From NCBI GenBank assembly GCA_030429685.1, contig JAUIEY010000032.1:1-13991 (forward strand): a DNA stretch of 13,991 nt, written 5' to 3'. Below, in pieces: positions 1-6,549 of this stretch. Under the pieces are notes generated by a model. That model searched no databases. It was not told where the DNA came from and saw only the letters and a list, made by a program, of their open reading frames with translations. Source of the stretch: Gammaproteobacteria bacterium (GTDB lineage Bacteria > Pseudomonadota > Gammaproteobacteria > Steroidobacterales > GCA-2729495). The number at the start of each line of letters is the position of its first letter. The first letter of the stretch is position 1. The translations under genes were made by a program, and so were the position numbers.

Positions 1-264
1 TACCCGACCATGACGCCGCTCAGTCCCACCAAGGAGGTGCTGATGCCGGCAGACAAGGCAATTGTTGCCTATCGCGAATGGCTGGAGAAATTCGACAACA
101 TGGGCTGGCGCATCGACTGGAAAGCTTTCCAGGAGAACAACGGCAAGGACACGGCCTATGCCATCCCGAGCCCCGCGCGCCGAACTTCCGGCAACTGGGT
201 GGTGGAAGAAGTGCCGCGCATCAAGAGCCGCGAGGAAAGGAAAAAGATCGAGAAAGCGGCCTGA
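1..264 (+). CDS. Partial protein, possible C-terminal tail of a Rieske-type ring-hydroxylating oxygenase
   Basis: The reading frame is open from the left edge to a TGA at 262-264, so this may be the 3' end of a longer gene. The segment with MPADKAIVAYREWLEKF resembles the tail of Rieske non-heme iron oxygenase alpha subunits, where an Asp is followed by a (V/A)xYRxWL helix. No iron-sulfur or catalytic iron motif lies in the window, so this is tentative. The last 60 residues are basic and polar, ending in a Lys/Arg/Glu-rich helix. The alternative is a complete small protein of 73 residues starting at the ATG at 43, which has a good ribosome binding site (AAGGAGG, 31-37, 5-nt spacer). That purine run also reads naturally as the codons Lys-Glu-Val, so it may be chance. 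A strong terminator follows directly. Confidence that it is coding is high; the family call is weak. Confidence 0.4.
   Translation, partial: YPTMTPLSPTKEVLMPADKAIVAYREWLEKFDNMGWRIDWKAFQENNGKDTAYAIPSPARRTSGNWVVEEVPRIKSREERKKIEKAA
31..37 (+). promoter_or_regulatory. Shine-Dalgarno-like AAGGAGG before internal ATG at 43
   Basis: AAGGAGG with a 5-nt spacer to ATG at 43 would support a 73-residue small protein rather than the tail of a longer one. The upstream frame is open to the window edge, so the choice cannot be made from this window. Confidence 0.35.
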
Positions 265-290
265 GCCGGTTTCGATCATTTCAAGGGGAA

Positions 291-319
291 AACCGGGGCC
301 ACGCGCCCCGGTTTTTTTT
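291..319 (+). terminator. Rho-independent terminator
   Basis: A perfect 9-bp stem, AACCGGGGC (291-299) with GCCCCGGTT (305-313), encloses a 5-nt loop and runs into eight T residues (312-319). It closes the + strand gene ending at 264. It also lies just beyond the stop of the convergent - strand dehydrogenase gene (335-333). Read on the - strand, the stem is followed by a shorter TTTT run, so it may terminate both transcripts. Confidence 0.9.
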
Positions 320-332
320 ATGCCTGATGAAT

Positions 333-1913
333 TCAGCCGGCGGGTTTCAGCCGCACGATCATCGAACCTGCCTTGTTTTCCAGTAGCAGGTACAGCTCGC
401 CGTTTGGTCCGAGCGCAACGTCGCGGAAGCGCACCACATTTTCGAGCAGCACTTCGGTATGCACGACGCGATTGTCTTTAACTTCCAGGCGCAGCAGGTC
501 AGTCGCGCGCAGGGTGCCGGCAATGATGCTGCCGCGCCAGCCGGGAAATTCCGCGGCGTCGTAGAACAAAAAATTCGACATTGCGATGGCCGGCGTCCAG
601 TCCACCACCGGGAAGATTGCATCGGCTTCATCCAGCGACAGTCCCTTGGGCGGCTTGACCGGCCGGCCGTCATAATTCACCCCGCTGGTAAACAGTGGCC
701 AGCCGTAGTTGCCGCCTTTGACCAGACGATTCAGTTCGTCGCCGCCGCGCGGCCCCATTTCAGATTCCCAGATATCGCCACTGGCCGGATTCAGCGCCAG
801 ACCCTGCGCGCTGCGATGCCCGAGGGTATAGATTGAGGGCAGGGCGCCGGCAACATCCACAAACGGATTATCAGCAGGAATGCGGCCGTCGTCATGCACG
901 CGATGAATCTTGCCGTAGGGTTTGTCGAGATCCTGCGTCCCCATGACATCAAGCGTGTCTTTGATGCCGACACTGAAATACAACAACCCGTCGCTGCCAA
1001 AGGCCAGCCGGCCGGCAGCAGCCAGGTCGGAGGTATTGGTGTAGTGTTGCTTGGCGGCCTCCCAGATGACCTGCTCGTCAACCCAGCGGCCGTCATCAAT
1101 GCGGCCGCGAATGATGCGGTTCATGGAAACCGGCGTGCCGCTTTTCTCACTCAGTGCATTGCAGCCGGTGCAGCGATCGGTGTGATGCAAATAGATCCAG
1201 CCGTTGTTTGCGAAATCCGGGTGCAAAGCTACATCCAGCATCCAGCCCAATCCCTGCACCTGGCCCAGAAAGGTACCGGAATCGTCATACACCGCTGGCG
1301 TGCCCGTGATGTAAGCGGACAAAGACCCGTCGGTATTCACGATGCGCAGTCCGCGCATGCGCTCGGTCAGCAGCAGGCGGCCGTCCGGCAGCGCCTCGAT
1401 ACCGAACGGCATGGCATCAAGCCCCTCGGCAATAAGGTCAATGGCAAAGGCATGCAGTTCGCTTTGCACCGCGCCTTCCGGCAGCTGCACCTCGATGCCG
1501 TCGCGTTTGTCGAGAATGGTAGTGCCCTGGCGTTGCTCGGCGATGTACAGCGCGAGATTCCATATTTGATTTTCATTCAGCGTTGCCGACCAGGCCGGCA
1601 TTTCTGTGCCGGGCGAGCCTTCGGCAATGCTGCGGGCGATCTGTTTTACGCTGTCGCCGTTTTTCAATTCCACACCGACCAGCGCCGGACCCAGCGTCAG
1701 GCCGCGCAGGTCTGCGCCATGGCAACCTGCGCAATCCTTGTTGAATTGCCTGATAAACAGGTCGCGCATGGGGATCTTGCTGAGTTTTTCCCAGTCCACT
1801 TTGGCCGGGTCGAACGCCTGCGCGTTGGCGGCGGTGGCCGGCAGCAGCAGGACTATTGCGAGCGCCAGTGAAGCGGCACAGCCACGGGCCATGAATTGGA
1901 TGCTGAAGGGCAT
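333..1913 (-). CDS. Secreted cytochrome c / PQQ-type sugar dehydrogenase-like fusion
   Basis: A 526-residue periplasmic protein. Residues 1-32 are a signal peptide (hydrophobic core 13-28, cleavage near ANAQA). Residues 50-130 are a small class I cytochrome c domain with the heme motif CAGCH (61-65) and a likely axial Met at 105 (GTEMPAW). From about 165 to the end runs a glucose/sorbosone dehydrogenase beta-propeller: LPDGRLLLTERMRGLRIVN (175-193), HPDFANNGWIY (231-241), GRLAFGSDG (301-309), GHRSAQGLAL (365-374), GPRGGDELN (387-395) and NYGWP (402-406). Members oxidise sugars or alcohols with PQQ; the fused heme would carry electrons onward. The His normally three residues before GRL (general base in soluble glucose dehydrogenase) is Ala298 here, so activity may differ. 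A CxxC without His (248-251) is also present. The start at 1913 gives the signal peptide; an Arg-rich in-frame extension upstream overlaps the neighbouring gene and is not credible. A 20-bp palindrome lies upstream. Confidence 0.88.
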   Translation of the reverse strand: MPFSIQFMARGCAASLALAIVLLLPATAANAQAFDPAKVDWEKLSKIPMRDLFIRQFNKDCAGCHGADLRGLTLGPALVGVELKNGDSVKQIARSIAEGSPGTEMPAWSATLNENQIWNLALYIAEQRQGTTILDKRDGIEVQLPEGAVQSELHAFAIDLIAEGLDAMPFGIEALPDGRLLLTERMRGLRIVNTDGSLSAYITGTPAVYDDSGTFLGQVQGLGWMLDVALHPDFANNGWIYLHHTDRCTGCNALSEKSGTPVSMNRIIRGRIDDGRWVDEQVIWEAAKQHYTNTSDLAAAGRLAFGSDGLLYFSVGIKDTLDVMGTQDLDKPYGKIHRVHDDGRIPADNPFVDVAGALPSIYTLGHRSAQGLALNPASGDIWESEMGPRGGDELNRLVKGGNYGWPLFTSGVNYDGRPVKPPKGLSLDEADAIFPVVDWTPAIAMSNFLFYDAAEFPGWRGSIIAGTLRATDLLRLEVKDNRVVHTEVLLENVVRFRDVALGPNGELYLLLENKAGSMIVRLKPAG

Positions 1914-1956
1914 GAAGCGAATCCGCGAATGCTGAAAACAATCATCATACCGGCTT

Positions 1957-1976
1957 ATACATGTAATTACATGTAT
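1957..1976. promoter_or_regulatory. Perfect 20-bp palindrome, candidate operator
   Basis: ATACATGTAATTACATGTAT equals its own reverse complement over all 20 bases. It lies in the 88-bp gap between the LLM gene (ends 2002) and the start of the cytochrome-dehydrogenase gene (1913), 43 bp upstream of that start codon. It is an AT-rich island in GC-rich sequence. Its - strand right edge runs into TATAAG, a possible -10. The length and symmetry fit a dimeric repressor site (TetR, GntR or MarR type), but no regulator gene lies in the window. Confidence 0.6.
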
Positions 1977-2001
1977 TTGTCGGCGGACGCTATAAACCGG
2001 A

Positions 2002-3012
2002 TCACGCCAGCTCCGGAATAATGTGTTCGCCGATGTTTTTGATAGCGGTTTCCGGGTCGCCGTAAACCTTGAGCGAAATCTGCGGCAGGCCGACGCGCTC
2101 GAACTCCTTGAAGCGTTCCACTTCGGCCTGAATATTATCCAGCGACGACGCCGAGGTGCCCTGTGCGATGATCTTGTCGACGATTTCCGCCGGTACGCCT
2201 TCGATTTGCGGGCTTTTCCGGTAATAGGCTTTGGCAAAACTGCCGATGTTGGCAGTCACCAGCGCCGCCTCGTCTTCGTCCAGCACGTCATGCAGGTAGT
2301 CGTCGTAAATGGTGCCGCGCACGCACAAATAGATGGCCGACTCGTCGCGTGCTGCCACCGGGTCCTCTTTCACGTGCCAGGCCCAGAAATTGTTTACCGG
2401 GTAATCGGCCGGATTAATGCCGCGGGCTGCCAGTTGCGGGTCAATGATGTCGCGCACCCATGGCATGCGCTTTGGCACGAAGTCGCTGACCATGATGCCG
2501 GCGGCGTATTCGGCAGCGGCTGCCAGCATTTTCGGGCCGTTGGCACCGGCATAAATCATCGGCGGCGGTTGTGTGACCCAGCGCGTGTCCAGCCAGGCGA
2601 CCGGAAAGAATTCGCCGGCGTATTTGCCGGCTTCGCCGGCGGCCATCATGTTCAGGATCTCGATGCATTCACGCATCGGTTGCAGCACGGTTTTCGGCCG
2701 CTGGCCGATATTCTCGGCCACCCCGCCACCGCCACCGACGACAATTGCCGCGCGGCCGCCCGACAGTTCATTCAGGGTCATCAGTGCGGCGCCCATTTTG
2801 ATCGGATGCAGCTCAAACGGGCTGATGGCCATCGGTCCCATCGCTATGCGCTGCGATTGCAGGCCCAGCGGCGTAAAACTGACAAAAGGATCGCGGCCGT
2901 TGGCGCTGTTCGGTACCCAGATGCAGCCGAAGCCGTATTCCTCAGCCAGCATGCCCAGCCGCGTGTATTCTTCCAGCGTTTTGTGGGATTCGATGATCAG
3001 ATCGATGCGCAT
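2002..3012 (-). CDS. LLM-class (luciferase-like) flavin/F420 oxidoreductase, Mer-like
   Basis: A 336-residue luciferase-like TIM-barrel protein, nearest in style to the methylenetetrahydromethanopterin reductase-like LLM enzymes. Visible family features are GMLAEEYGFGCIWVPN (20-35, strand and helix after the first beta strand), a run at 55-62 matching the usual 'RIxMGP' strand, LNELSGGRAAIVVGGGGG (80-97, the conserved 'LdelSgGRaxlglG' segment) and PPPMIYAGANGPKMLAAAA (149-167). These enzymes use FMN or F420; the cofactor cannot be assigned from sequence. The start at 3012 is fixed by AAGGAG with a 6-nt spacer; an upstream in-frame ATG would add 13 Arg-rich residues ahead of that site. It is divergent from a second LLM gene (3172) and lies upstream of the cytochrome-dehydrogenase gene on the same strand, 88 bp away. 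A role in oxidising or reducing an organic substrate together with these neighbours is inferred. Confidence 0.85.
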   Translation of the reverse strand: MRIDLIIESHKTLEEYTRLGMLAEEYGFGCIWVPNSANGRDPFVSFTPLGLQSQRIAMGPMAISPFELHPIKMGAALMTLNELSGGRAAIVVGGGGGVAENIGQRPKTVLQPMRECIEILNMMAAGEAGKYAGEFFPVAWLDTRWVTQPPPMIYAGANGPKMLAAAAEYAAGIMVSDFVPKRMPWVRDIIDPQLAARGINPADYPVNNFWAWHVKEDPVAARDESAIYLCVRGTIYDDYLHDVLDEDEAALVTANIGSFAKAYYRKSPQIEGVPAEIVDKIIAQGTSASSLDNIQAEVERFKEFERVGLPQISLKVYGDPETAIKNIGEHIIPELA

Positions 3013-3018
3013 GCGGGT

Positions 3019-3024
3019 CTCCTT
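3019..3024 (-). promoter_or_regulatory. Ribosome binding site AAGGAG that sets the LLM start
   Basis: AAGGAG on the - strand lies 6 nt before ATG at 3012. It favours this start over the in-frame ATG at 3051, which has no such site. Confidence 0.8.
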
Positions 3025-3114
3025 GTGCCGGCGCATCCGCCGGGCGAACACTAAAGCTACACCGCATGCCGGACGAGGCCAACTGCCTTACAAAGCGTGT
3101 TCCCTGAACAGACA

Positions 3115-3151
3115 GCCGGCGTCGCAACAGCAAGCTGCGCCGGCAATTTTT
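3115..3151 (+). terminator. Terminator-like hairpin in the leader of the second LLM gene
   Basis: GCCGGCG (3115-3121) can pair with CGCCGGC (3138-3144) around a 16-nt loop. It is followed by AA and TTTTT (3147-3151). It sits 21 nt ahead of the start codon at 3172, so if transcription begins upstream it could act as an attenuator, or it may only be a leader stem. The loop is longer than in typical terminators, so confidence is low. Confidence 0.3.
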
Positions 3152-3171
3152 GACAGACAGACAGGCAGGCA
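3152..3171 (+). repeat. Short GACA/GGCA tandem run before a start codon
   Basis: Three GACA units followed by two GGCA units fill the 20 bases directly before ATG at 3172. The only Shine-Dalgarno-like bases for that gene (AGGCAGG) lie in this run. It could vary by slippage, but it is short. Confidence 0.4.
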
Positions 3172-4218
3172 ATGGCAGACAAACAAAACACTGAATTCGG
3201 CATCGTCATGGAAGCATCGCCCGGTTATACGGAAGTGCTGGCGCGGGAAATCGAGGCCATGGGGTTCGCTTACCTGTTGTGTCCGGACACCCAGAATCTT
3301 GCACCGGACCCCTACGGGCAACTGGCGCTGGCCAGCGCCAGCACGGACCAGTTGCGGCTCGGCACCGGTGTCACCAACCCGGTGACGCGGGATGCCGCAG
3401 TCAGCGCTACTGCACTCATGACCCTGCAACAGGAGTCCGGCGGCAGGGCGATCTGCGTAATCGGCCGCGGCGACTCATCGGCGGCCCATATCGGTATACG
3501 CAATGCGACCACCAAACAAATGCGCGCCTACATCGGCATGCTGCGTGCCTACATGAACGGTGAAACCATTCAGCGCGGCGACAAGGAGTCAGCATTGCGC
3601 TGGCTCAAGGGCGAAGACGTGCCGCCGGTGCCGATTGATATCGCCTGTACCGGCCCGAAGACCATCCAGATGGCAGTCGAGGAGGGCGATCGCATCAGCT
3701 TTGCGGTGGGCAGCGCACCTGAACGTATCGAGTGGGCAATCAAAACTGCCACCGATCATCTGCAAAAAATCGGCCGCGCTCGCGACAGCATCAGCATCGG
3801 TGCGTTTGTCAATCTGGTGTGCGATGAGGATGAACAGACGGCCATTAACATCGGCCGCATGATCGCCGGCATGGTGGCGCATTTCGCCGGTATGAAGAAC
3901 GCACCGCTGGATCATCTGCCGCCGCAGCTCAAAGAGCTGGCACGGCACATGCAAAGCGATTACGACATGGAGCACCATGCGCAGGAAGAAGCCGAACATG
4001 CCGGTGAAGTCAGCGACGAGTTTGTTGACTGGTTCTCCATCTGCGGGCCGCCGGACAAATGCCGCGACCGGCTTACGAAAATCATCGATATGGGGTTGGA
4101 TCACGTTTACCTGCTAGGTGGTTCACCGGTGGCACACCCGCACGGTGAACGGCAGGCTGCAATGATCAGGCAGACTCGTCTGTTTGCGGAGCAGGTTTTG
4201 CCGGCGCTGGAATCGTAA
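3172..4218 (+). CDS. LLM-class (luciferase-like) flavin/F420 oxidoreductase
   Basis: A 348-residue LLM-family TIM-barrel protein of a different subgroup from the neighbour at 2002-3012. The segment LRLGTGVTNPVTRDA (61-75) is the classic 'RLGTGVTNPxtRhP' strand of F420-dependent glucose-6-phosphate dehydrogenase/Mer-like enzymes. It is followed by a GGRAICVIGRGDSS segment (90-103, 'GRxxlGlGxGxs') and by PIDIACTGPKTIQMA (154-168, 'PvyvaAsGPKalelA'). An acidic, helical region (240-290) is followed by the usual C-terminal helix. The start has only a weak ribosome site (AGGCAGG), but no better one exists. It is transcribed away from the other LLM gene, 159 bp apart, suggesting a paired function or shared control. 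Its last 53 nt overlap the end of the convergent MFS gene. Cofactor and substrate are unknown. Confidence 0.87.
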   Translation: MADKQNTEFGIVMEASPGYTEVLAREIEAMGFAYLLCPDTQNLAPDPYGQLALASASTDQLRLGTGVTNPVTRDAAVSATALMTLQQESGGRAICVIGRGDSSAAHIGIRNATTKQMRAYIGMLRAYMNGETIQRGDKESALRWLKGEDVPPVPIDIACTGPKTIQMAVEEGDRISFAVGSAPERIEWAIKTATDHLQKIGRARDSISIGAFVNLVCDEDEQTAINIGRMIAGMVAHFAGMKNAPLDHLPPQLKELARHMQSDYDMEHHAQEEAEHAGEVSDEFVDWFSICGPPDKCRDRLTKIIDMGLDHVYLLGGSPVAHPHGERQAAMIRQTRLFAEQVLPALES

Positions 4219-5419
4219 AGGCATAAATGCTGATGAGAACCATCAGCGTGCCGCCTACCAGCATCGGCGCATTGGGCTGAATCTGATACAGCGTCGAGCC
4301 CACCAGCGGGCCGAGAATAGCGCCCGAGGTGTTGGCAGCCGCCAGGTAGCCGGCTGCTGCACCCTGTTCGTGGGCTTCCATTTTCAGGCTGGCGCAGCCG
4401 TTGATGCCCGGCGTTGAACAGGCAAACGAGCCGCCGAGTATGCCAAAGCCGATGCCCAGCACCACCAGGTTGGGGGCGAAAGCCATGGTAAACACGGCAG
4501 CTGCAAACGACGGCCCCGCCAGCAGCAACAGTACCTGCGGCGAAATTGTAATGATCTGAAACAACACGCCCTGTACCAGGGTAATGACCACCGCCATGCA
4601 GGCCAGCATGATGCCGGCGGTACGCATGACGGCATCGAGATCGGTGATCCCGAAGCGGTCCTGAATGTAGAAGGCCGTGATGAAGTTCAGCGATATAAAA
4701 ATAATGAAAAACGCAGCCCACATGATCATGTAGGGGACCAGCCGTGCATCGGTGAATTTGAGTGGCGGCTTGTCGGACTTGGGTGCTGCTTTGCGGATTT
4801 TGTGCTGCTCAGGCTCCACCAGCCAGACCGCCGCTGTCACGGCGGCCAGCAGCGACAGGGCAACAGCAACGTACATGGGAAATAACACGCCCATAAAGGC
4901 GAGGCCGCCACCGATGGCGGGGCCGATTATAGAGCCCAGTGCATTGGCGCTGCCGATAAGCGCCATCCCCTTGGCGCGGTCGTTCCAGCCGGTAATGTCA
5001 GCGATGTAGGCCGACGAGGACGGGTAAATGCCCGAAGCCGTCAGTCCGTAAAGGAAGCGTGAACCAAACACCATGGCCAGCAGCAACAGTCCGGCGCTGC
5101 CGCCGGCAGCCGCAATATTGATGCCGTAGCCGAGGGTGAGTGCCATCGCCAGGGTTCCCACAGCGCTGCCGGCCAGCCCGATGATGAACACCGGCTTGCG
5201 GCCGATTACATCGCTGCGTTTGCCCCAGAACGGGCCGGCAAAGATCAGTGACAGGTTGGCCAGCGAAAATGCCAGGCCGAATTCGATTTCGGTAAAGCCT
5301 ATGGAACGTGCCATTGGCGCCACGACGATAAACAGCAACGACTGGCCAATGGCAAAAATAACCACGCCGCTGGCCAGCAGAATTTTGGCGAAACCGTAGT
5401 TGGGGGAGCTTTCCGTCAT
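4166..5419 (-). CDS. Major facilitator superfamily (MFS) transporter, DHA1/TetA-like
   Basis: A 417-residue inner-membrane protein with about 12 hydrophobic segments, two six-helix halves separated by a charged loop (about 203-225, Lys-rich). The MFS motif A is GKRSDVIGRKP (66-76), between helices 2 and 3. A GxxxGPxxGG-like motif C (GSIIGPAIGG, 162-171) in helix 5 points to the proton-antiporter (drug efflux) branch, though small-molecule uptake is possible. It is the last gene of a - strand series with a methyltransferase and a Met-rich membrane protein, 50 nt after the methyltransferase stop. No ribosome site precedes the ATG, but TACAAT lies only 8 nt upstream, so a leaderless message is possible. 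The C-terminal cytosolic tail (about residues 401-417) is encoded in DNA that also encodes the last residues of the LLM protein on the other strand. Confidence 0.9.
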   Translation of the reverse strand: MTESSPNYGFAKILLASGVVIFAIGQSLLFIVVAPMARSIGFTEIEFGLAFSLANLSLIFAGPFWGKRSDVIGRKPVFIIGLAGSAVGTLAMALTLGYGINIAAAGGSAGLLLLAMVFGSRFLYGLTASGIYPSSSAYIADITGWNDRAKGMALIGSANALGSIIGPAIGGGLAFMGVLFPMYVAVALSLLAAVTAAVWLVEPEQHKIRKAAPKSDKPPLKFTDARLVPYMIMWAAFFIIFISLNFITAFYIQDRFGITDLDAVMRTAGIMLACMAVVITLVQGVLFQIITISPQVLLLLAGPSFAAAVFTMAFAPNLVVLGIGFGILGGSFACSTPGINGCASLKMEAHEQGAAAGYLAAANTSGAILGPLVGSTLYQIQPNAPMLVGGTLMVLISIYAFTIPAPAKPAPQTDESA

Positions 5420-5427
5420 GCGCGCGG

Positions 5428-5433
5428 ATTGTA
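5428..5433 (-). promoter_or_regulatory. Possible -10 element (TACAAT) close to the MFS start
   Basis: TACAAT on the - strand lies 8 nt before the MFS ATG, so transcription would start at or near the start codon. The gene has no Shine-Dalgarno site, which fits a leaderless transcript. The -35 match at 17 bp (CCGAAA) is poor. Confidence 0.25.
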
Positions 5434-5469
5434 CAGCCTCGCGTGGCGTATTTCGGCTTTATTTAGTGC

Positions 5470-6090
5470 TCAGTCACGCTGCGGTTTGACCGCAGATATG
5501 GTTTTCACGGTATCCAGAAACACATTGTTGACCTCGCGCAGCTCGAACCCGGCTGCCTGAACGTTGGCGACGGTATCGCGGTTGAGCTCCGGGCCGAAGC
5601 GGCTGGCCAGCGGCGACATCAGGTTCATCATGAAGCTGAACGGAAATACGCGGCTGCCGGTATGCTCGAACATGTGCAGTTCACCGCCGGGTTTAAGCAC
5701 GCGGTAGAGTGCCCTCAGACCGTCAACCGGATCCGGCACCGAGCAGAAGGTGCAGGACGTGAACGCCTGGTCGAAAGATTCGTCGGCAAAGCTCATGTCA
5801 TGCACATCCATGACTTCGGCACGAATGCTGCCTGTATAGGCGGCCATGCGTTCCTCAGCTTTGGCTACCATGTTGGGGCTGATATCTATTGCGGTGATAT
5901 CGCAATTTGCCGGGAAAGCCTCGATATCCAGACCGGTGCCAAGCGCCAGGAACAGAATGCGCGCATCCGGCTGCATGTGCGAGAAGACCTCCAGCTTGGC
6001 CGGCCGCCAGCGTTTTTCCGGGCCGTTGGCCGCCATCAGATCGAAACTGCGTGCGGCGCGATCCCATTTTGCCTGTGTGCCGGTATCCAT
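5470..6090 (-). CDS. Class I SAM-dependent methyltransferase (Methyltransf_11/UbiE-like)
   Basis: A 206-residue cytosolic protein with a complete Rossmann methyltransferase core. Motif I is ILFLALGTGLDIEAF (45-59) for SAM binding. The acidic residue ending strand 2 lies in ITAIDIS (65-71, Asp69). The motif III/IV region is AEVMDVHDMSFADESFD (91-107), followed by the conserved TFCSVPDP (114-121) and RVLKPGGELHMFEH (130-143). The TFCSVPDP/LKPGG combination is typical of the PmtA/UbiE/METTL7-like group acting on small molecules or lipids; the acceptor is unknown. It starts 3 nt after the stop of the Met-rich membrane protein gene (TGAggcATG), so the two are probably translationally coupled, and it is followed by the MFS gene. 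This context suggests a modification-plus-export or resistance function. Confidence 0.88.
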   Translation of the reverse strand: MDTGTQAKWDRAARSFDLMAANGPEKRWRPAKLEVFSHMQPDARILFLALGTGLDIEAFPANCDITAIDISPNMVAKAEERMAAYTGSIRAEVMDVHDMSFADESFDQAFTSCTFCSVPDPVDGLRALYRVLKPGGELHMFEHTGSRVFPFSFMMNLMSPLASRFGPELNRDTVANVQAAGFELREVNNVFLDTVKTISAVKPQRD

Positions 6091-6093
6091 GCC

Positions 6094-6492
6094 TCAGTCC
6101 TCGTTGCCGGCCTGGGTGAGCAGTCGGTCCAGCCGCTGCGGCCCGCCCAGCACGGCATTCATGGTGTACACAAAAACCAGTGCGCCTAAACCGGTGGCGG
6201 CACCCCACTGAAATATTTCGCCGCCGCTGAGATCCCACATGCCGCCCCACATGCCACCGAACATGCCACCCAGCATGCATGGCGTCAGAATCTCCATAAC
6301 ACCGAGCATCGGCGCCAGAATGCCCATGCTGATGATCAGTGCGATAAGCATGCCCAGCAACATGCCCAGCAGCATCCCGGGCAGCATGCCCATATCGCCG
6401 CCAATGGCGGCTGAGCTCGCGGCAATGGCCGCCGTGGCGACCACAATATTGGCAAGGGCATCGCCGAGTACGAAATAAGGTCGTTTTTCCAT
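6094..6492 (-). CDS. Met/Gly-rich polytopic membrane protein of unknown function
   Basis: A 132-residue hydrophobic protein not recognised as a named family. Hydrophobic spans lie at about 15-31, 35-62, 62-82 and 93-115. Fourteen residues are Met. Two runs have Met at exact four-residue spacing, 36/40/44/48 and 73/77/81/85, each preceded by Gly (G39, G43, G47; G76, G80, G84). On a helix this puts Met on one face and makes a GxxxGxxxG packing stripe. Such Gly stripes pack transmembrane helices closely, and Met faces are seen in Cu/Ag-binding or hydrophobic-contact helices; which applies here is unknown. The C-terminus is polar. The chosen ATG at 6492 leaves only a distant GGGAG upstream, so the start is less sure. 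It heads the - strand series with the methyltransferase and MFS genes and is divergent from an SDR gene, 57 bp apart. Confidence 0.75.
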   Translation of the reverse strand: MEKRPYFVLGDALANIVVATAAIAASSAAIGGDMGMLPGMLLGMLLGMLIALIISMGILAPMLGVMEILTPCMLGGMFGGMWGGMWDLSGGEIFQWGAATGLGALVFVYTMNAVLGGPQRLDRLLTQAGNED

Positions 6493-6549
6493 GGGCGCTG
6501 CTACACTCCCGGTTAAACCACAACGCGCTCTGCATAATAGAGGACTCCG

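Noticed and set aside
1166..1182. Second heme site in the dehydrogenase (CTGC, residues 248-251)
   Set aside because: The pair of cysteines is followed by Asn, not His, so it is not a CxxCH heme site.
894..1871. 325-codon + strand frame
   Set aside because: It is the mirror of the dehydrogenase gene, whose conserved blocks and signal peptide are on the other strand.
1914..2237. N-terminal extension of the cytochrome-dehydrogenase frame by 108 residues
   Set aside because: It overlaps the LLM gene in another frame, is Arg/Ser-rich and would bury the signal peptide. The start at 1913 is better.
2023..3054. 343-codon + strand frame opposite the LLM gene
   Set aside because: It is a shadow of a recognisable LLM protein in GC-rich DNA; no family features were seen in its translation.
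3098..3110. TGTTC-CCT-GAACA inverted repeat between the LLM genes
   Set aside because: Five-bp arms are too short to separate from chance; no promoter of good quality overlaps it.
6533..6538. CATAAT as a -10 element for the SDR gene
   Set aside because: Transcription would start near 6545, which would leave out the ribosome site AGAGGA (6539-6544) that supports the ATG at 6550.
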